From contig JAEPOM010000001.1 in NCBI GenBank assembly GCA_017642885.1, positions 310,001 to 374,000 of the forward strand: a DNA stretch of 64,000 nucleotides, written 5' to 3'. Shown one piece after another: positions 18,897 to 27,286 of the stretch. The translations under genes were made by a program, and so were the position numbers. Below the pieces are notes generated by a model. That model saw only the letters and a list, made by a program, of their open reading frames with translations. It was not told the DNA's origin and searched no databases. Source of the DNA: Henriciella sp. (GTDB lineage: Bacteria; Pseudomonadota; Alphaproteobacteria; Caulobacterales; Hyphomonadaceae). Position 1 is the stretch's first letter, and each line of letters starts with the position of its first letter.

Positions 18897-19094
18897 ATGT
18901 CGCTGGATGCTAACTGGGACGAGGAATTGGAGGCGGGATACGTCTACCTGCCAGACCATCCCGGAGCGGGCACACCGGGCTGTGTCGCCCGCTCGATCGA
19001 TGTTTTCGCACTCGATGAAAGCCTGCGCGGCGTTCAAATCATCCTTGATATTGATGACCGCAACCGTGTGATCGGGATCGAGATTGTGCGCTGA
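18897..19094 (+). CDS. DUF2283 protein
   Basis: This small protein of 65 residues opens MSLDANWDEELEAGYVYL and closes GVQIILDIDDRNRVIGIEIV. These match the two ends of DUF2283, a compact beta-rich family with a conserved 'D.....G.V..IEI' finish. GAGG lies about 9 bases before the ATG. It sits between the two rSAM/selenodomain-associated transferases, overlapping the downstream one by one base (TGATG), so the three form a single unit. The function is unknown. Confidence 0.8.
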   Translation: MSLDANWDEELEAGYVYLPDHPGAGTPGCVARSIDVFALDESLRGVQIILDIDDRNRVIGIEIVR

Positions 19095-19699
19095 TGCCCC
19101 GCGCTCATGTCTTGATCTACGCCAAACCCCCGCGCATGGGGCTCGCTAAGACCCGGCTGGCGAGAAGTCTCGGATCCGCAACGCAGGCGCGGCGGATTGC
19201 CATGATGACGCTGTCGAAAACCATGCGCGCCGCTATGGGCGGAACCTGGACCCCTATTCTCTATACCGCACCAGATAGCGCGCTCGGCGAAAGCCTGGGC
19301 GGGATCTGGCCCGCACATCTGAGCCGCAAGTCTCAAGGCCACGGCGACCTGACCCAGCGCCTCGAAAAAGGCCTGTTTGAAACGCCGCCTGGGCCGATTT
19401 TATTTATCGGTGCAGACGCGCCCGACCTCTCGCCGGCACTGCTGCGCCGAGCGATCAGAGCCCTCAGCTCGAATGACGCCGTATTCGGACCGGCAAGCGA
19501 TGGCGGCTTCTGGTTGTTCGGACTGTCCCAGCGGGCGCGATCCACCTCCCCGTTTGGAAATGTTAGGTGGTCAAGCCCGCACGCGATGGCCGACGTGAAG
19601 GCTAACCTCCCAGAGGGGGCTCGTGTGGCGGAACTGCCCGTATTGATTGATATCGACGAAGCAGAAGACTGGCGCGCCTGGACCAAGGCACGGAGCTGA
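19094..19699 (+). CDS. DUF2064 glycosyltransferase-like, rSAM/selenodomain-associated type 1
   Basis: This 201-residue protein begins VLIYAKPPRMGLAKTRLAR, the GT-A nucleotidyl/glycosyl start of TIGR04282/DUF2064. It continues GDLTQRLEKG, the ILFIGADAPDLSPALLRRA metal/phosphate region, and FGPASDGGFWLFGL, all as in the family. Members are found with TIGR04283 transferases, some in arsenosugar or selenium-related clusters. No such marker occurs here, so the product stays open. The gene overlaps the DUF2283 stop by one base. A lipoprotein gene follows after 72 bases. Confidence 0.85.
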   Translation: MPRAHVLIYAKPPRMGLAKTRLARSLGSATQARRIAMMTLSKTMRAAMGGTWTPILYTAPDSALGESLGGIWPAHLSRKSQGHGDLTQRLEKGLFETPPGPILFIGADAPDLSPALLRRAIRALSSNDAVFGPASDGGFWLFGLSQRARSTSPFGNVRWSSPHAMADVKANLPEGARVAELPVLIDIDEAEDWRAWTKARS

Positions 19700-19771
19700 T
19701 TGCGACCCAAAAATTAAAACTTGTCCGGACAAATTTTCCGTGTGACCTTGTCGAAAATGGAGGGTCACATC

Positions 19772-20311
19772 ATGCGCTATTTGAAATCCGGTTTCGCGGC
19801 CATACTTTTGCTCGGAACGGGCGCTTGCGTGACCGTCACCAAAGGCGCTGAAACGTCCGCCGCGCCGGTGATCGAGTATCCCCATGTAAAGCGCCCCAAC
19901 CTGGTTGTGTCCGACATAGAACGCTCACTGACCATTTATCGCGACATTCTCGGCCTCACGGCGTCGGATGTTTCGACCTCGTCGGCGGAGTCCTATTCCT
20001 ATCCGGTGTTCAAGATTCCGGAAGGCGCGCAAATCCGCGGTGCAACCCTGCATGAACCTGGCGAACAGCGCGTCCTCGCCCTCACGGAACTAGCCACTCT
20101 GGATCTTCCGCGTCCGTCAGCCGCCCCGCATATGAGCGCTGTTGTGATCGGCGTCACAGACCTTGCGAGCAAGTTCGAACAAGTCGAGGCCCTCGGGCTG
20201 ACGGTAACAGAGCCAAAGATCGCGGGCGGCGTCGACTTCGATTTTGTGGAGCAGGCCTTTGTCGACTTCGACGGACACCTGATCGTGCTGTATGAAGTGC
20301 TGACGAACTAA
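19772..20311 (+). CDS. VOC (glyoxalase-fold) lipoprotein
   Basis: The ATG at 19772 is preceded by GGAGGG at a good distance. It yields MRYLKSGFAAILLLGTGAC, a lipoprotein signal with lipobox LGTGAC. The mature protein carries a vicinal-oxygen-chelate domain: RPNLVVSDIERSLTIYRDILGL at the front and DFDGHLIVLYE at the end. VOC domains in lipoproteins are uncommon, and the usual cytoplasmic roles (lyase, dioxygenase, drug binding) may not apply. The stop overlaps the argC stop by three bases, tail to tail. Confidence 0.8.
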   Translation: MRYLKSGFAAILLLGTGACVTVTKGAETSAAPVIEYPHVKRPNLVVSDIERSLTIYRDILGLTASDVSTSSAESYSYPVFKIPEGAQIRGATLHEPGEQRVLALTELATLDLPRPSAAPHMSAVVIGVTDLASKFEQVEALGLTVTEPKIAGGVDFDFVEQAFVDFDGHLIVLYEVLTN

Positions 20312-21348
20312 GGAAACAGCGCCTGCAGGCCTGACAGGCCCAGCGTCTCGTCCCAGTCCATCATCAGGTTCAGGTTCTGGATCGCCTGGCCGCTGGAGCC
20401 TTTGACCAGATTATCGATCACCGCGATCACCACGACCCGGCCTTTGACCCGGTCAGGATAGACGGCGATCCGGCAATTATTGGTGCCGCGGACATGCCGC
20501 GTGTCTGGCGGGGGCGATCCGAGCGGCAATACGGAGACGAAAGGGGCGTCTGCATATTTCGCGGCGAGCGCCGCCTGGATCTGATCCACATCGCCGCGGA
20601 CATGGCAGGTCACCAGTTCGCCGCGCGTCATCGGGATCAAGTGCGGCGTGAACGTGACGCCAATGTCCGAGCGATCCGCTTGCAGATTGAGTTCCTGCTC
20701 GATTTCCGGTGCATGGCGATGCGTACCAACCCCGTAGGCGTGGAGACCTTCGGCGGCCTCGGAGAACAGATTGCCCTCTTTCAATCCGCGCCCGGCGCCA
20801 GACACGCCGGATTTTGCATCGATAATGACGCTGTCGGGGTCGATGATCTGAATAATCGGAAGCAGCGCCAGCAAGCTCGCAGTGGGATAGCAGCCCGGAC
20901 ACGCCACAAGGGTCTCGCCAGAAAGCGCCGCGCCGCGCCATTCCGGTAGCCCGTATTTCACGGTCGCAGTTCTCTCGGGGTTTAGGTGCGCGCGGCCATA
21001 CGTTTCGGCGTAGAGATCGGCATCTCGCAGGCGATAATCCGCAGACAGGTCGACGACCCGGACATGATTAGGCAGCGTTTCGATCAGATCCTGGCTGGTG
21101 CCATGCGGAAGACAGCCAAACGCCACATCAACGTCTGACCAATCAACATCATCGGCTTTTACCACGGGAAGGTCCGCGGCGCCGGCAAGATGTGGGAAGA
21201 TCTCTGACAGCTGTTTCCCGGCAAGGCTGTGGCCGGTGGCAGCTATCGCATCAACGCGTGGATGCCCGGCCAGAAGTCGGACGGTTTCAGCGCCCGTATA
21301 TCCTGATGCACCAAGCACTGCGGCTTTCAGCTTTGTCTCAACACTCAT
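20308..21348 (-). CDS. argC: N-acetyl-gamma-glutamyl-phosphate reductase
   Basis: This arginine biosynthesis enzyme reduces N-acetylglutamyl phosphate with NADPH. It has the N-terminal LGASGYTGAETVRLL dinucleotide loop, the catalytic cysteine in VACPGCYPTASLLAL, and the GVSGAGRGLKE and HLIPMTRGELVTCHVRG blocks. The length is 346 residues from the ATG at 21348. A TTG two codons upstream is possible. It lies just downstream of rpsI, but a terminator separates the two, so it probably has its own promoter in the 78-base gap. The argD gene is far away at 39784. Confidence 0.95.
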   Translation of the reverse strand: MSVETKLKAAVLGASGYTGAETVRLLAGHPRVDAIAATGHSLAGKQLSEIFPHLAGAADLPVVKADDVDWSDVDVAFGCLPHGTSQDLIETLPNHVRVVDLSADYRLRDADLYAETYGRAHLNPERTATVKYGLPEWRGAALSGETLVACPGCYPTASLLALLPIIQIIDPDSVIIDAKSGVSGAGRGLKEGNLFSEAAEGLHAYGVGTHRHAPEIEQELNLQADRSDIGVTFTPHLIPMTRGELVTCHVRGDVDQIQAALAAKYADAPFVSVLPLGSPPPDTRHVRGTNNCRIAVYPDRVKGRVVVIAVIDNLVKGSSGQAIQNLNLMMDWDETLGLSGLQALFP

Positions 21349-21372
21349 GACCAAACCCTTGTTCCAGATACG

Positions 21373-21399
21373 AAAAAGGCGCCCCGCTGGAGCGCCTTT
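21373..21399 (-). terminator. Rho-independent terminator after rplM-rpsI
   Basis: AAAGGCGC (21375-21382) pairs perfectly with GCGCCTTT (21392-21399) around a 9-base loop. In the minus direction the hairpin runs into five T residues. It lies 28 bases beyond the rpsI stop and ahead of argC, so it should end the ribosomal protein transcript. Confidence 0.8.
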
Positions 21400-21426
21400 A
21401 TCACGTGTTCAAAAAAACCGTAACGC

Positions 21427-21915
21427 TTAGCGCTTGGAGAATTGGAAGCTACGGCGGGCTTTCGCACGGCCATACTTCTTACGCTCAACAACACGCGGGT
21501 CACGTGTCATGAAGCCAAACGGCTTCAGTACGCGGCGCAGTTCTGGCTCGTAATTGACCAGCGCGCGCGCAATACCGTGACGGACCGCGCCAGCCTGACC
21601 TGACAGACCAGAGCCTTTGACAGTCGCAATCACATCATACTGTGTGCGGCGATCAGCTTCGACCAGAGGCTGCTCAAGCACCATGCGCAGAACCGGGCGA
21701 GCGAAATACTCGTCCTGGTCTTTGCCATTGATGGTGACTTTGCCCGTACCTGGCTTCAGCCAGACACGTGCCGTCGCAGACTTGCGTCGACCTGTGCCAT
21801 AAGAGCGTCCATGCTCGTCAATCTTCGGCTCAGCCGTGATTGGGGCCAGTTCGACAGCGCCTTCGCCGTCGGTGACGTTTTTCAGGTCTTCGAGGGATTG
21901 TGCAGTTTCAGCCAT
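21427..21915 (-). CDS. rpsI: 30S ribosomal protein S9
   Basis: This protein of the small subunit head binds 16S rRNA, and its tail reaches toward the P site. The core motif [18 protein letters not shown] and the basic C-terminal end RRSFQFSKR (ending in the conserved Lys-Arg) are clear. There is an N-terminal extension of about 35 residues ([14 protein letters not shown]...), as in other alphaproteobacterial S9 proteins. The total length is 162. It follows rplM after two bases in the conserved L13-S9 operon. Confidence 0.97.
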   Translation of the reverse strand: MAETAQSLEDLKNVTDGEGAVELAPITAEPKIDEHGRSYGTGRRKSATARVWLKPGTGKVTINGKDQDEYFARPVLRMVLEQPLVEADRRTQYDVIATVKGSGLSGQAGAVRHGIARALVNYEPELRRVLKPFGFMTRDPRVVERKKYGRAKARRSFQFSKR

Positions 21916-21917
21916 CT

Positions 21918-22382
21918 TTAAGAGACCTTCGTATTCTTGGTGTTCATCGCAGCAAAGTCGACCGCTTCAGGACCTTGGGCCTCGTGCGGATGCTCTGCAC
22001 CGGCATAGACACGCAGTTTCGAGAACTGCTTGCGGGCCAGCGTGCTTTCTTTTGGCATCATGCGCTTAACAGCCATTTCAATGGCGCGCTCAGGGAACCG
22101 ACCTGACATGATTTTGCCAGCCGTCGTCTCTTTAATACCACCCGGGTGACCGGTGTGGCGGTAATAGACTTTGTCCGCCAGTTTGTTGCCTGTGAATTTC
22201 GCTTTCTCGGCATTGACCACGACGACAAAGTCACCGGTATCAATATGAGGCGTGAAGTCAGCGCGGTGCTTGCCACGCAGACGTTTAGCGACGTAGGAAG
22301 CAAGACGACCCACCACGACATCGGTTGCGTCGATGACGATCCAGTTGTTCTCAACGTCGGCAGGTGCGTTATAAGTTTTCAT
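21918..22382 (-). CDS. rplM: 50S ribosomal protein L13
   Basis: L13 is an early-assembling protein of the large subunit. The start at 22382 gives [29 protein letters not shown], matching the family N-terminus. A codon seven positions earlier is in frame but less likely. The blocks [14 protein letters not shown] and [22 protein letters not shown] are conserved, and the length is 154 residues. The gene heads the rplM-rpsI operon and is divergent from a lipoprotein gene with only 37 bases between the two starts, so their promoters must overlap. Confidence 0.97.
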   Translation of the reverse strand: MKTYNAPADVENNWIVIDATDVVVGRLASYVAKRLRGKHRADFTPHIDTGDFVVVVNAEKAKFTGNKLADKVYYRHTGHPGGIKETTAGKIMSGRFPERAIEMAVKRMMPKESTLARKQFSKLRVYAGAEHPHEAQGPEAVDFAAMNTKNTKVS

Positions 22383-22419
22383 TGCTCCGCCGGAGCCTCT
22401 CATTCGGAGTTATTGGATA

Positions 22420-23430
22420 ATGTTCAAGCGCCCGCATCTACGCGCCGCGAAACGCCTTGTCAACGCGCCTTCCGCCCTTGCCCTGCTTTTCCTTGTTGCG
22501 GCCTGTAATCCGGGGGGAGAGCCCGCCGCCACCGACTCCGTGGACTCGCCCATAGCACCGCCTGAATCCGCCGAACCAGAAGGCCTCGTGCTCCCCGCAG
22601 TCTGGCAGACAAAAGACCTGGAAACTCCGGTCGCCAGCGTCGCCCTCGCGGGTGCTGTCGGCTCAACGGTTGCTGTTGCGTACGAGGATGGCGGCTTGCA
22701 ATTCCTCGACTTCGAAGGCGAACGGGTGACGGAGAAGGCCAATATGGGCGTCTCGAAAGTCGCGGATGGCCGGTATATGCTGCTGCAGGACACACCCGTA
22801 ACCGTCTTTCCAGCCATCACCAGCGACGGGGACCTCACCCTTTACATTCACGGCGGAGAATTAGCCGAACCCCTTCCCTATCCCCTCGACGCAGGAACCG
22901 ATGACCTGATCGAGGGCATCTGCGGCGCCGGTCCAATAGCGGAGAGCGACGGCGTGATGCGTGTGGGATTCTGGACGCAGGGCGAGCGACGACAGTTGCG
23001 CACCGGCCGGATCGTCGAAGCAGGGTCTGACCTTGTTCTCTTGTTGAATGAGCCAATCCCGGCTGCACGCGATATCACCGCTTGCGTCCTCTCAGACGGC
23101 GACGCACTCGTTTACGCCGATCCCGTGCTTGCAGCGGCGGAGGTCAAACACAGAAACAAGACTTACCGTTTCGTGCTCGATGATCTCGGGGGTTACTCGC
23201 TCAGCAATGATGCGGGCGATGTCTACCCATTCACTGTCAGGGACGGCATCAGCGTCAGACCGCCCGCCAGGCCTGTGACGATGGCCGGAACCGGCGATGC
23301 CCGCGGCGGCGGCTATCCAGGTGGTCTTATTGTTATTGGCGGTGAGAATGCGAGCGGCGCACACACGGTGACCTATATAGACCCGAGCAAAGTTACGCGG
23401 GAACCGTTTGGCTACGCTCCGAACGAGTAA
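22420..23430 (+). CDS. Uncharacterised lipoprotein, possible beta-propeller-like
   Basis: The product is 336 residues with a long basic head and a signal ending LLFLVAAC, a probable lipobox. After a Pro/Ala-rich linker the protein has repeated short strand-like segments (ASVALAGAVGSTVAVAYEDGG, GVSKVADGRYMLLQDTP, PVTMAGTGDARGG). These resemble an irregular beta-propeller, though no family repeat is certain. It ends overlapping the opposing ctaA gene by 38 bases. No function is assigned. The predicted location is the periplasm, membrane-anchored. Confidence 0.75.
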   Translation: MFKRPHLRAAKRLVNAPSALALLFLVAACNPGGEPAATDSVDSPIAPPESAEPEGLVLPAVWQTKDLETPVASVALAGAVGSTVAVAYEDGGLQFLDFEGERVTEKANMGVSKVADGRYMLLQDTPVTVFPAITSDGDLTLYIHGGELAEPLPYPLDAGTDDLIEGICGAGPIAESDGVMRVGFWTQGERRQLRTGRIVEAGSDLVLLLNEPIPAARDITACVLSDGDALVYADPVLAAAEVKHRNKTYRFVLDDLGGYSLSNDAGDVYPFTVRDGISVRPPARPVTMAGTGDARGGGYPGGLIVIGGENASGAHTVTYIDPSKVTREPFGYAPNE

Positions 23431-24436
23431 TCCAGACCAACCAAACGGCAGCCAGCATCACAATCACTCCAAGACCCTGATGGATCAGGGCGATTGGAAG
23501 CGGCGCAGCGTTCATAAGGGTAAAAATCCCCCAAATCGCCTGCGCCGAAACCAGCGCGGCGATTAGATAGAACCCTTTCGCCAAAACTGAGCCGCGAGCG
23601 AGAAATGCGCCGAGCAGCGCCATCGCCCACAAGGTGTATGCAAAAAAGCGATGATTGAACTGGGTGGCCGCGCGCCCTTCGAACAGGCTGCGTGCGCCCA
23701 GTTGCTCATCGACATAGTGAGACGGGATGAGCTCCCCCGCCATGAGCGGCCAGTCCGTATAAGTCCGTCCCGCATCCAGACCTGCAACCAAAGCGCCGCT
23801 TAGCATCTGAATGCTGGTGAGGATAAGAAGTGCAAGCGCGATGACCCGCAATCGCTGATGGACTTGGACAGGCGGTTTTTCGCCGAGATCAAGCCAGTAC
23901 CATGCGGTCACCGCGATAATCAGCAAGGCCAGCCCAAAATGCGTCATCAGGCGGTAGGGCGCGACATCCAACCGATCCGTCTCGCCAATACCGCTCGCGA
24001 CCATCCACCAGCCAATAAAGCCTTGCAGACCGCCAAGCGCGATCAAGACGATCAGCCGAATGGCCCATTTGCGCGACAGCCATCGCTTGGCTGCGAACCA
24101 GACGAATCCAGCAATCGCGACCAATCCGATCAAGCGCCCAAACAGGCGATGCCCCCATTCCCACCAATAGATGTATTGGAACTCGGACAGGGTCATATTG
24201 TAATTCTGCTGCTGGAATTCCGCCGTTTGCTTGTACTTCTCGAACTCCGCCAGCCAGCCCGATTCACCGAAAGGCGGCAGTGCCCCTTTGAGCGGTTCCC
24301 ATTCTGTAATCGAAAGACCAGAATCAGTCAGGCGCGTCGCCCCCCCGATCAGGATCATCGCATAAACCATCAAACCAATCAGAATCAGCCAGCGGCGGAT
24401 CCAGCGTGCGGCAACAGGAGAGATTGCGTGAGGCAT
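23393..24436 (-). CDS. ctaA: Heme A synthase (COX15/CtaA family)
   Basis: This membrane enzyme oxidises the C8 methyl of heme O to make heme A for cytochrome oxidase. The 347 residues show about eight spans. Conserved blocks are GGATRLTDSGLSITEWEPLKGALPP, YWWEWGHRLFGRLIG, ALVAGLDAGRTYTDWPLMAG, FNHRFFAYTLWA and LIHQGLGVIVM. The histidines in EWGHRLFGR, FNHR and IHQ are heme ligands in the family. It is a normal length. The start is next to a divergent DUF2842 gene, as in other alphaproteobacteria. Confidence 0.95.
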   Translation of the reverse strand: MPHAISPVAARWIRRWLILIGLMVYAMILIGGATRLTDSGLSITEWEPLKGALPPFGESGWLAEFEKYKQTAEFQQQNYNMTLSEFQYIYWWEWGHRLFGRLIGLVAIAGFVWFAAKRWLSRKWAIRLIVLIALGGLQGFIGWWMVASGIGETDRLDVAPYRLMTHFGLALLIIAVTAWYWLDLGEKPPVQVHQRLRVIALALLILTSIQMLSGALVAGLDAGRTYTDWPLMAGELIPSHYVDEQLGARSLFEGRAATQFNHRFFAYTLWAMALLGAFLARGSVLAKGFYLIAALVSAQAIWGIFTLMNAAPLPIALIHQGLGVIVMLAAVWLVWITRSERSQTVPA

Positions 24437-24511
24437 AATGCGCTCTATTTGAAGTTCTGATCACGAACAGCAACCGGCCACACGGTCGCAGGAACAAGGA
24501 AATAGCAGTTC

Positions 24512-24727
24512 ATGCCGAGGTCTCAACGACGACTGATTGCCAGCATTCTTGTCATGCTGTTCCTGGGATTCTGGATCTGGGGCGCAGCAACCATCGGCAC
24601 CCAGCTTGCCGCCGGCCCGAAATGGGCCAGTCTGATCTTCTTCGTGGTCGCCGGGATTGGCTGGGCGGTGCCCCTGAAGCCGGTCTTCAATTGGATGAAT
24701 TCCGGCCCCGAAGAACCGTTAGATTAG
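24512..24727 (+). CDS. DUF2842 membrane protein
   Basis: This 71-residue protein has two hydrophobic segments (residues 8-28 and 38-55) and the family ending GIGWAVPLKPVFNWMN. DUF2842 is a short alphaproteobacterial family of unknown role, often found by heme A synthase. GGAA lies 10 bases before the ATG. The gene is divergent from ctaA, with 75 bases between the starts. Its stop overlaps that of the DEAD-box helicase by four bases. Confidence 0.85.
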   Translation: MPRSQRRLIASILVMLFLGFWIWGAATIGTQLAAGPKWASLIFFVVAGIGWAVPLKPVFNWMNSGPEEPLD

Positions 24728-26052
24728 GCGCTCACGTTTGCGCGGTCGCGGTTTCGTTGGTTTTTACCTGGACGCTTGCGAGATCTTTGCTTCGTCTTGG
24801 AGACACCTTCCGGACGGTTACGCCGGGAATCACGCTGTGGAGGTTTGCCCGAACGCCGCGATGGACCTTTCGGTTTGCGAACGCGGACAGACGCATCGGG
24901 TGTCGGTAGTATGTAGTCTTCGCACCCTTCCGGGGTGGGGAGAACCTCAACCGCAACGCGGGTGACCTTTTCGACTTCGCGCAGGTAGTAGAGTTCATCC
25001 TCTGCAACCATGGAAATCGACACGCCTTCGCGTCCGGCGCGGGCCGTACGCCCGATGCGGTGCACATATTGCTCGGCAATGTTTGGCATCTCGAAATTGA
25101 TCACATGGCTGATACCATCAATGTCGATGCCGCGCGCGGCAATGTCAGTTGCAATCAGGACCCGGCAGTCGCCATTTTTGAACGCGTTTAGCGCTTTCAG
25201 GCGCTGCGGCTGGGATTTGTTGCCGTGAATCGCCTGCGCCTTGTGGCCTTTGGCCATTAGTTTGCGGACGACCTTGTCAGCGCCGTGCTTCGTGCGGGTA
25301 AAGACCAGCGCACGGTCAATGCCGGGATCTTCGAGCAATTTACCGAGCACGGACAGCTTGTGATTGTTCGGCACGTGCAGAACGCCCTGCGAAACGCGCT
25401 CCGCCGTCGTGCTTTCCGGTGCGACCGAGACGCGAACCGGATCATCGAGATACTTGCCTGCCAGATCTTCGATCAGTTTCGGCATCGTCGCCGAGAACAA
25501 GAGAGTCTGACGATCGTCCGGCACTTGTGCGATGATCTTTTTCAGATCGTGAATGAAGCCCATATCGAGCATCTGGTCCGCCTCATCGAGGATTAGAACC
25601 TCGACATCGCTGAGCCGAACGGCGCCCTGATTCATCAGGTCGAGGAGGCGTCCAGGCGTTGCCACCAGAACGTGGCAGCCCTTCTGGAGATCACGGATCT
25701 GCCGGTTGATCTTCACACCGCCAAATACGGTCTGCGTCACGCATTCCATGAATTTGGAATAGGTTCGGAAACTGTCTGCGATCTGACCTGCCAGCTCGCG
25801 CGTCGGCGCCAGGACCAGCACGCGAGTGTGCTTAGGTTTGCGGTTTTCCGGCTCGTCGAGCAGGAAATCCAGAGTTGGGAGCGCGAAGGCGGCCGTTTTA
25901 CCGGTGCCCGTTTGCGCGATGCCGAGCATGTCTCGGCCTTCGAGAAGGTGAGGAATGGCCTGCGCCTGAATCGGTGTTGGCGTGTCATATCCTTCAGCTG
26001 TAACAGCTTTGAGGACCTGCTTGTGCAGATCCATGTCTGTGAATGTCGTCAC
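24724..26052 (-). CDS. RhlE-like DEAD-box RNA helicase
   Basis: This ATP-dependent RNA helicase has the core motifs in order: PTPIQAQAIP (Q), AQTGTGKTAAF (I), PTRELAGQI (Ia), TPGRLLDL (Ib), DEAD (II), SAT (III), IATDIAARGIDI (V) and HRIGRTARAG (VI). The C-terminal 60 residues are strongly basic (SRRSGKPPQRDSRRNRPEG), as in RhlE proteins. The start is a GTG giving MTTFTDMDLHKQVLKAV, consistent with the family. A GTG and a 257-base upstream region without other genes leave room for a regulated 5' UTR. Confidence 0.93.
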   Translation of the reverse strand: MTTFTDMDLHKQVLKAVTAEGYDTPTPIQAQAIPHLLEGRDMLGIAQTGTGKTAAFALPTLDFLLDEPENRKPKHTRVLVLAPTRELAGQIADSFRTYSKFMECVTQTVFGGVKINRQIRDLQKGCHVLVATPGRLLDLMNQGAVRLSDVEVLILDEADQMLDMGFIHDLKKIIAQVPDDRQTLLFSATMPKLIEDLAGKYLDDPVRVSVAPESTTAERVSQGVLHVPNNHKLSVLGKLLEDPGIDRALVFTRTKHGADKVVRKLMAKGHKAQAIHGNKSQPQRLKALNAFKNGDCRVLIATDIAARGIDIDGISHVINFEMPNIAEQYVHRIGRTARAGREGVSISMVAEDELYYLREVEKVTRVAVEVLPTPEGCEDYILPTPDASVRVRKPKGPSRRSGKPPQRDSRRNRPEGVSKTKQRSRKRPGKNQRNRDRANVSA

Positions 26053-26309
26053 GAGAAGTCTTTCATTGTGCGAGCACGTGCCAGCTTACCGGCTCCAAAC
26101 GCGCTCTCCCCGTAGAGGGGGTGGTCGGGAACGGCCTGCGCGAATGAGGGCGTTTAGGAAACTGTGCGTCTGAAGAGGCTGGCTCTCGCTTGCGTCAAAG
26201 CAAACGGCGATTCACGCTGCCAGTCCCATGCGCGTGTTCCGCGCTGCGACAGGCGCCACATGCAACTGCTTGTCTTAAAGGTCAATGAACGCTGCGCAGT
26301 AATCCGCCG

Positions 26310-27272
26310 CTAGTCTTCGTCCTGGATTTTCTTGGCTTCCTTGCGGAGACGCGCGAACATTTCGGACACGTCCTCGTCTTCCGCCTCGCTCGGATCAGGA
26401 TCTTCGCCGCCAAGTTCTTCCAATGTCAGCTCGTCTTCTTCGTCGATGACGAGTTCAGCTTCGATGGGCTCATCCACCTGGGACTCGCTCGACGGGGACT
26501 CTTTTGTCGAAGCCTCATCCAGAGACGGTTCTGCTTCGCTCGGAACAGGTGCCTCAGTCTCGACATCGCGCTCGAACAATTCAGATTCGGTGCTGCCAAA
26601 CCGCCCGATCACCGTCTCAGAACAGATCAGTGTCTGGCCCACACGCGGCAGCACATCGACGCTGCCTGGCACGTAAAGATCGCACCAACCGCCAAGGCGC
26701 AGCGTGCCGATTTTGCGACCCAGACGCACCGCATCGCCCGACTCATTAGCTATTTCCAGACGCGGCCCAAGGCCCCCGGTGGCGAACCTCATACCGACGG
26801 CTCGCGATCCGCTTTCCAGCGAAACAAACGCAACGGCCAGGCCCGGACGATCGGGCTTCATGGCGGCAAAAGCCGCCGGGTCGCCGGTTTCGAGGATCAC
26901 ATGATCAATCGCACCATCCATCGGCGCGTGGATGCCATTGGTCTTGGTCGGGCCGACTGAAATGCGGACGCGGGTCCAGTCGCCGCCACGCAGGCGCAAT
27001 TCATCGGGTGGGCTTGCGCCGCCGACAGAGGCCACCAGGCCGTCCGTGGGCGCCGTAATCAACCCTTCGCCCTCAGGTGAGGTTCGCTCCGCCGTTCGGG
27101 TCGCAAAAAGGATAACGATGGCCGCGAGAAAGCCGAGCCAGAAGAGCGGACCCCAGACGATCCCCATCAGGATCCCGACCAGCCATGCGGCAAGCGCGCC
27201 GACATAGCCTTCGAGATCGAAACCGGCCCGCAACCACGGGAAACTTTTGCGGCTGAAGTCTTCGTCTGACAT
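26310..27272 (-). CDS. Phosphatidylserine decarboxylase-like protein lacking the catalytic Ser and His
   Basis: The 320 residues align with the short PSD/archaetidylserine decarboxylase family. There are two membrane spans at 24-57, a GEGLITAPTDG block with the conserved Asp77, an APMDGAI block, and KIGTLRLGGWCDLYVP followed by VGQTL.ICSETVI. The self-cleavage site, normally FGSR with the serine that becomes the pyruvoyl group, reads LGGW, with Gly195 in the serine position. The catalytic His of the family's NVFxxHVNRAP motif is Asn112. An acidic tail of about 85 residues (from 233) follows. The activity is therefore probably lost or changed. AGGAGG precedes the ATG, 14 bases after the ABC exporter stop. 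Confidence 0.85.
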   Translation of the reverse strand: MSDEDFSRKSFPWLRAGFDLEGYVGALAAWLVGILMGIVWGPLFWLGFLAAIVILFATRTAERTSPEGEGLITAPTDGLVASVGGASPPDELRLRGGDWTRVRISVGPTKTNGIHAPMDGAIDHVILETGDPAAFAAMKPDRPGLAVAFVSLESGSRAVGMRFATGGLGPRLEIANESGDAVRLGRKIGTLRLGGWCDLYVPGSVDVLPRVGQTLICSETVIGRFGSTESELFERDVETEAPVPSEAEPSLDEASTKESPSSESQVDEPIEAELVIDEEDELTLEELGGEDPDPSEAEDEDVSEMFARLRKEAKKIQDED

Positions 27273-27286
27273 GGGCGATTTGCCTC

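Noticed and set aside
26583-26600. FGST near the end of the PSD-like domain as an alternative self-cleavage site
   Set aside because: The sequence resembles the E. coli LGST, but it lies after the last domain strand, about 30 residues beyond the family position. It is not in register with the active site.
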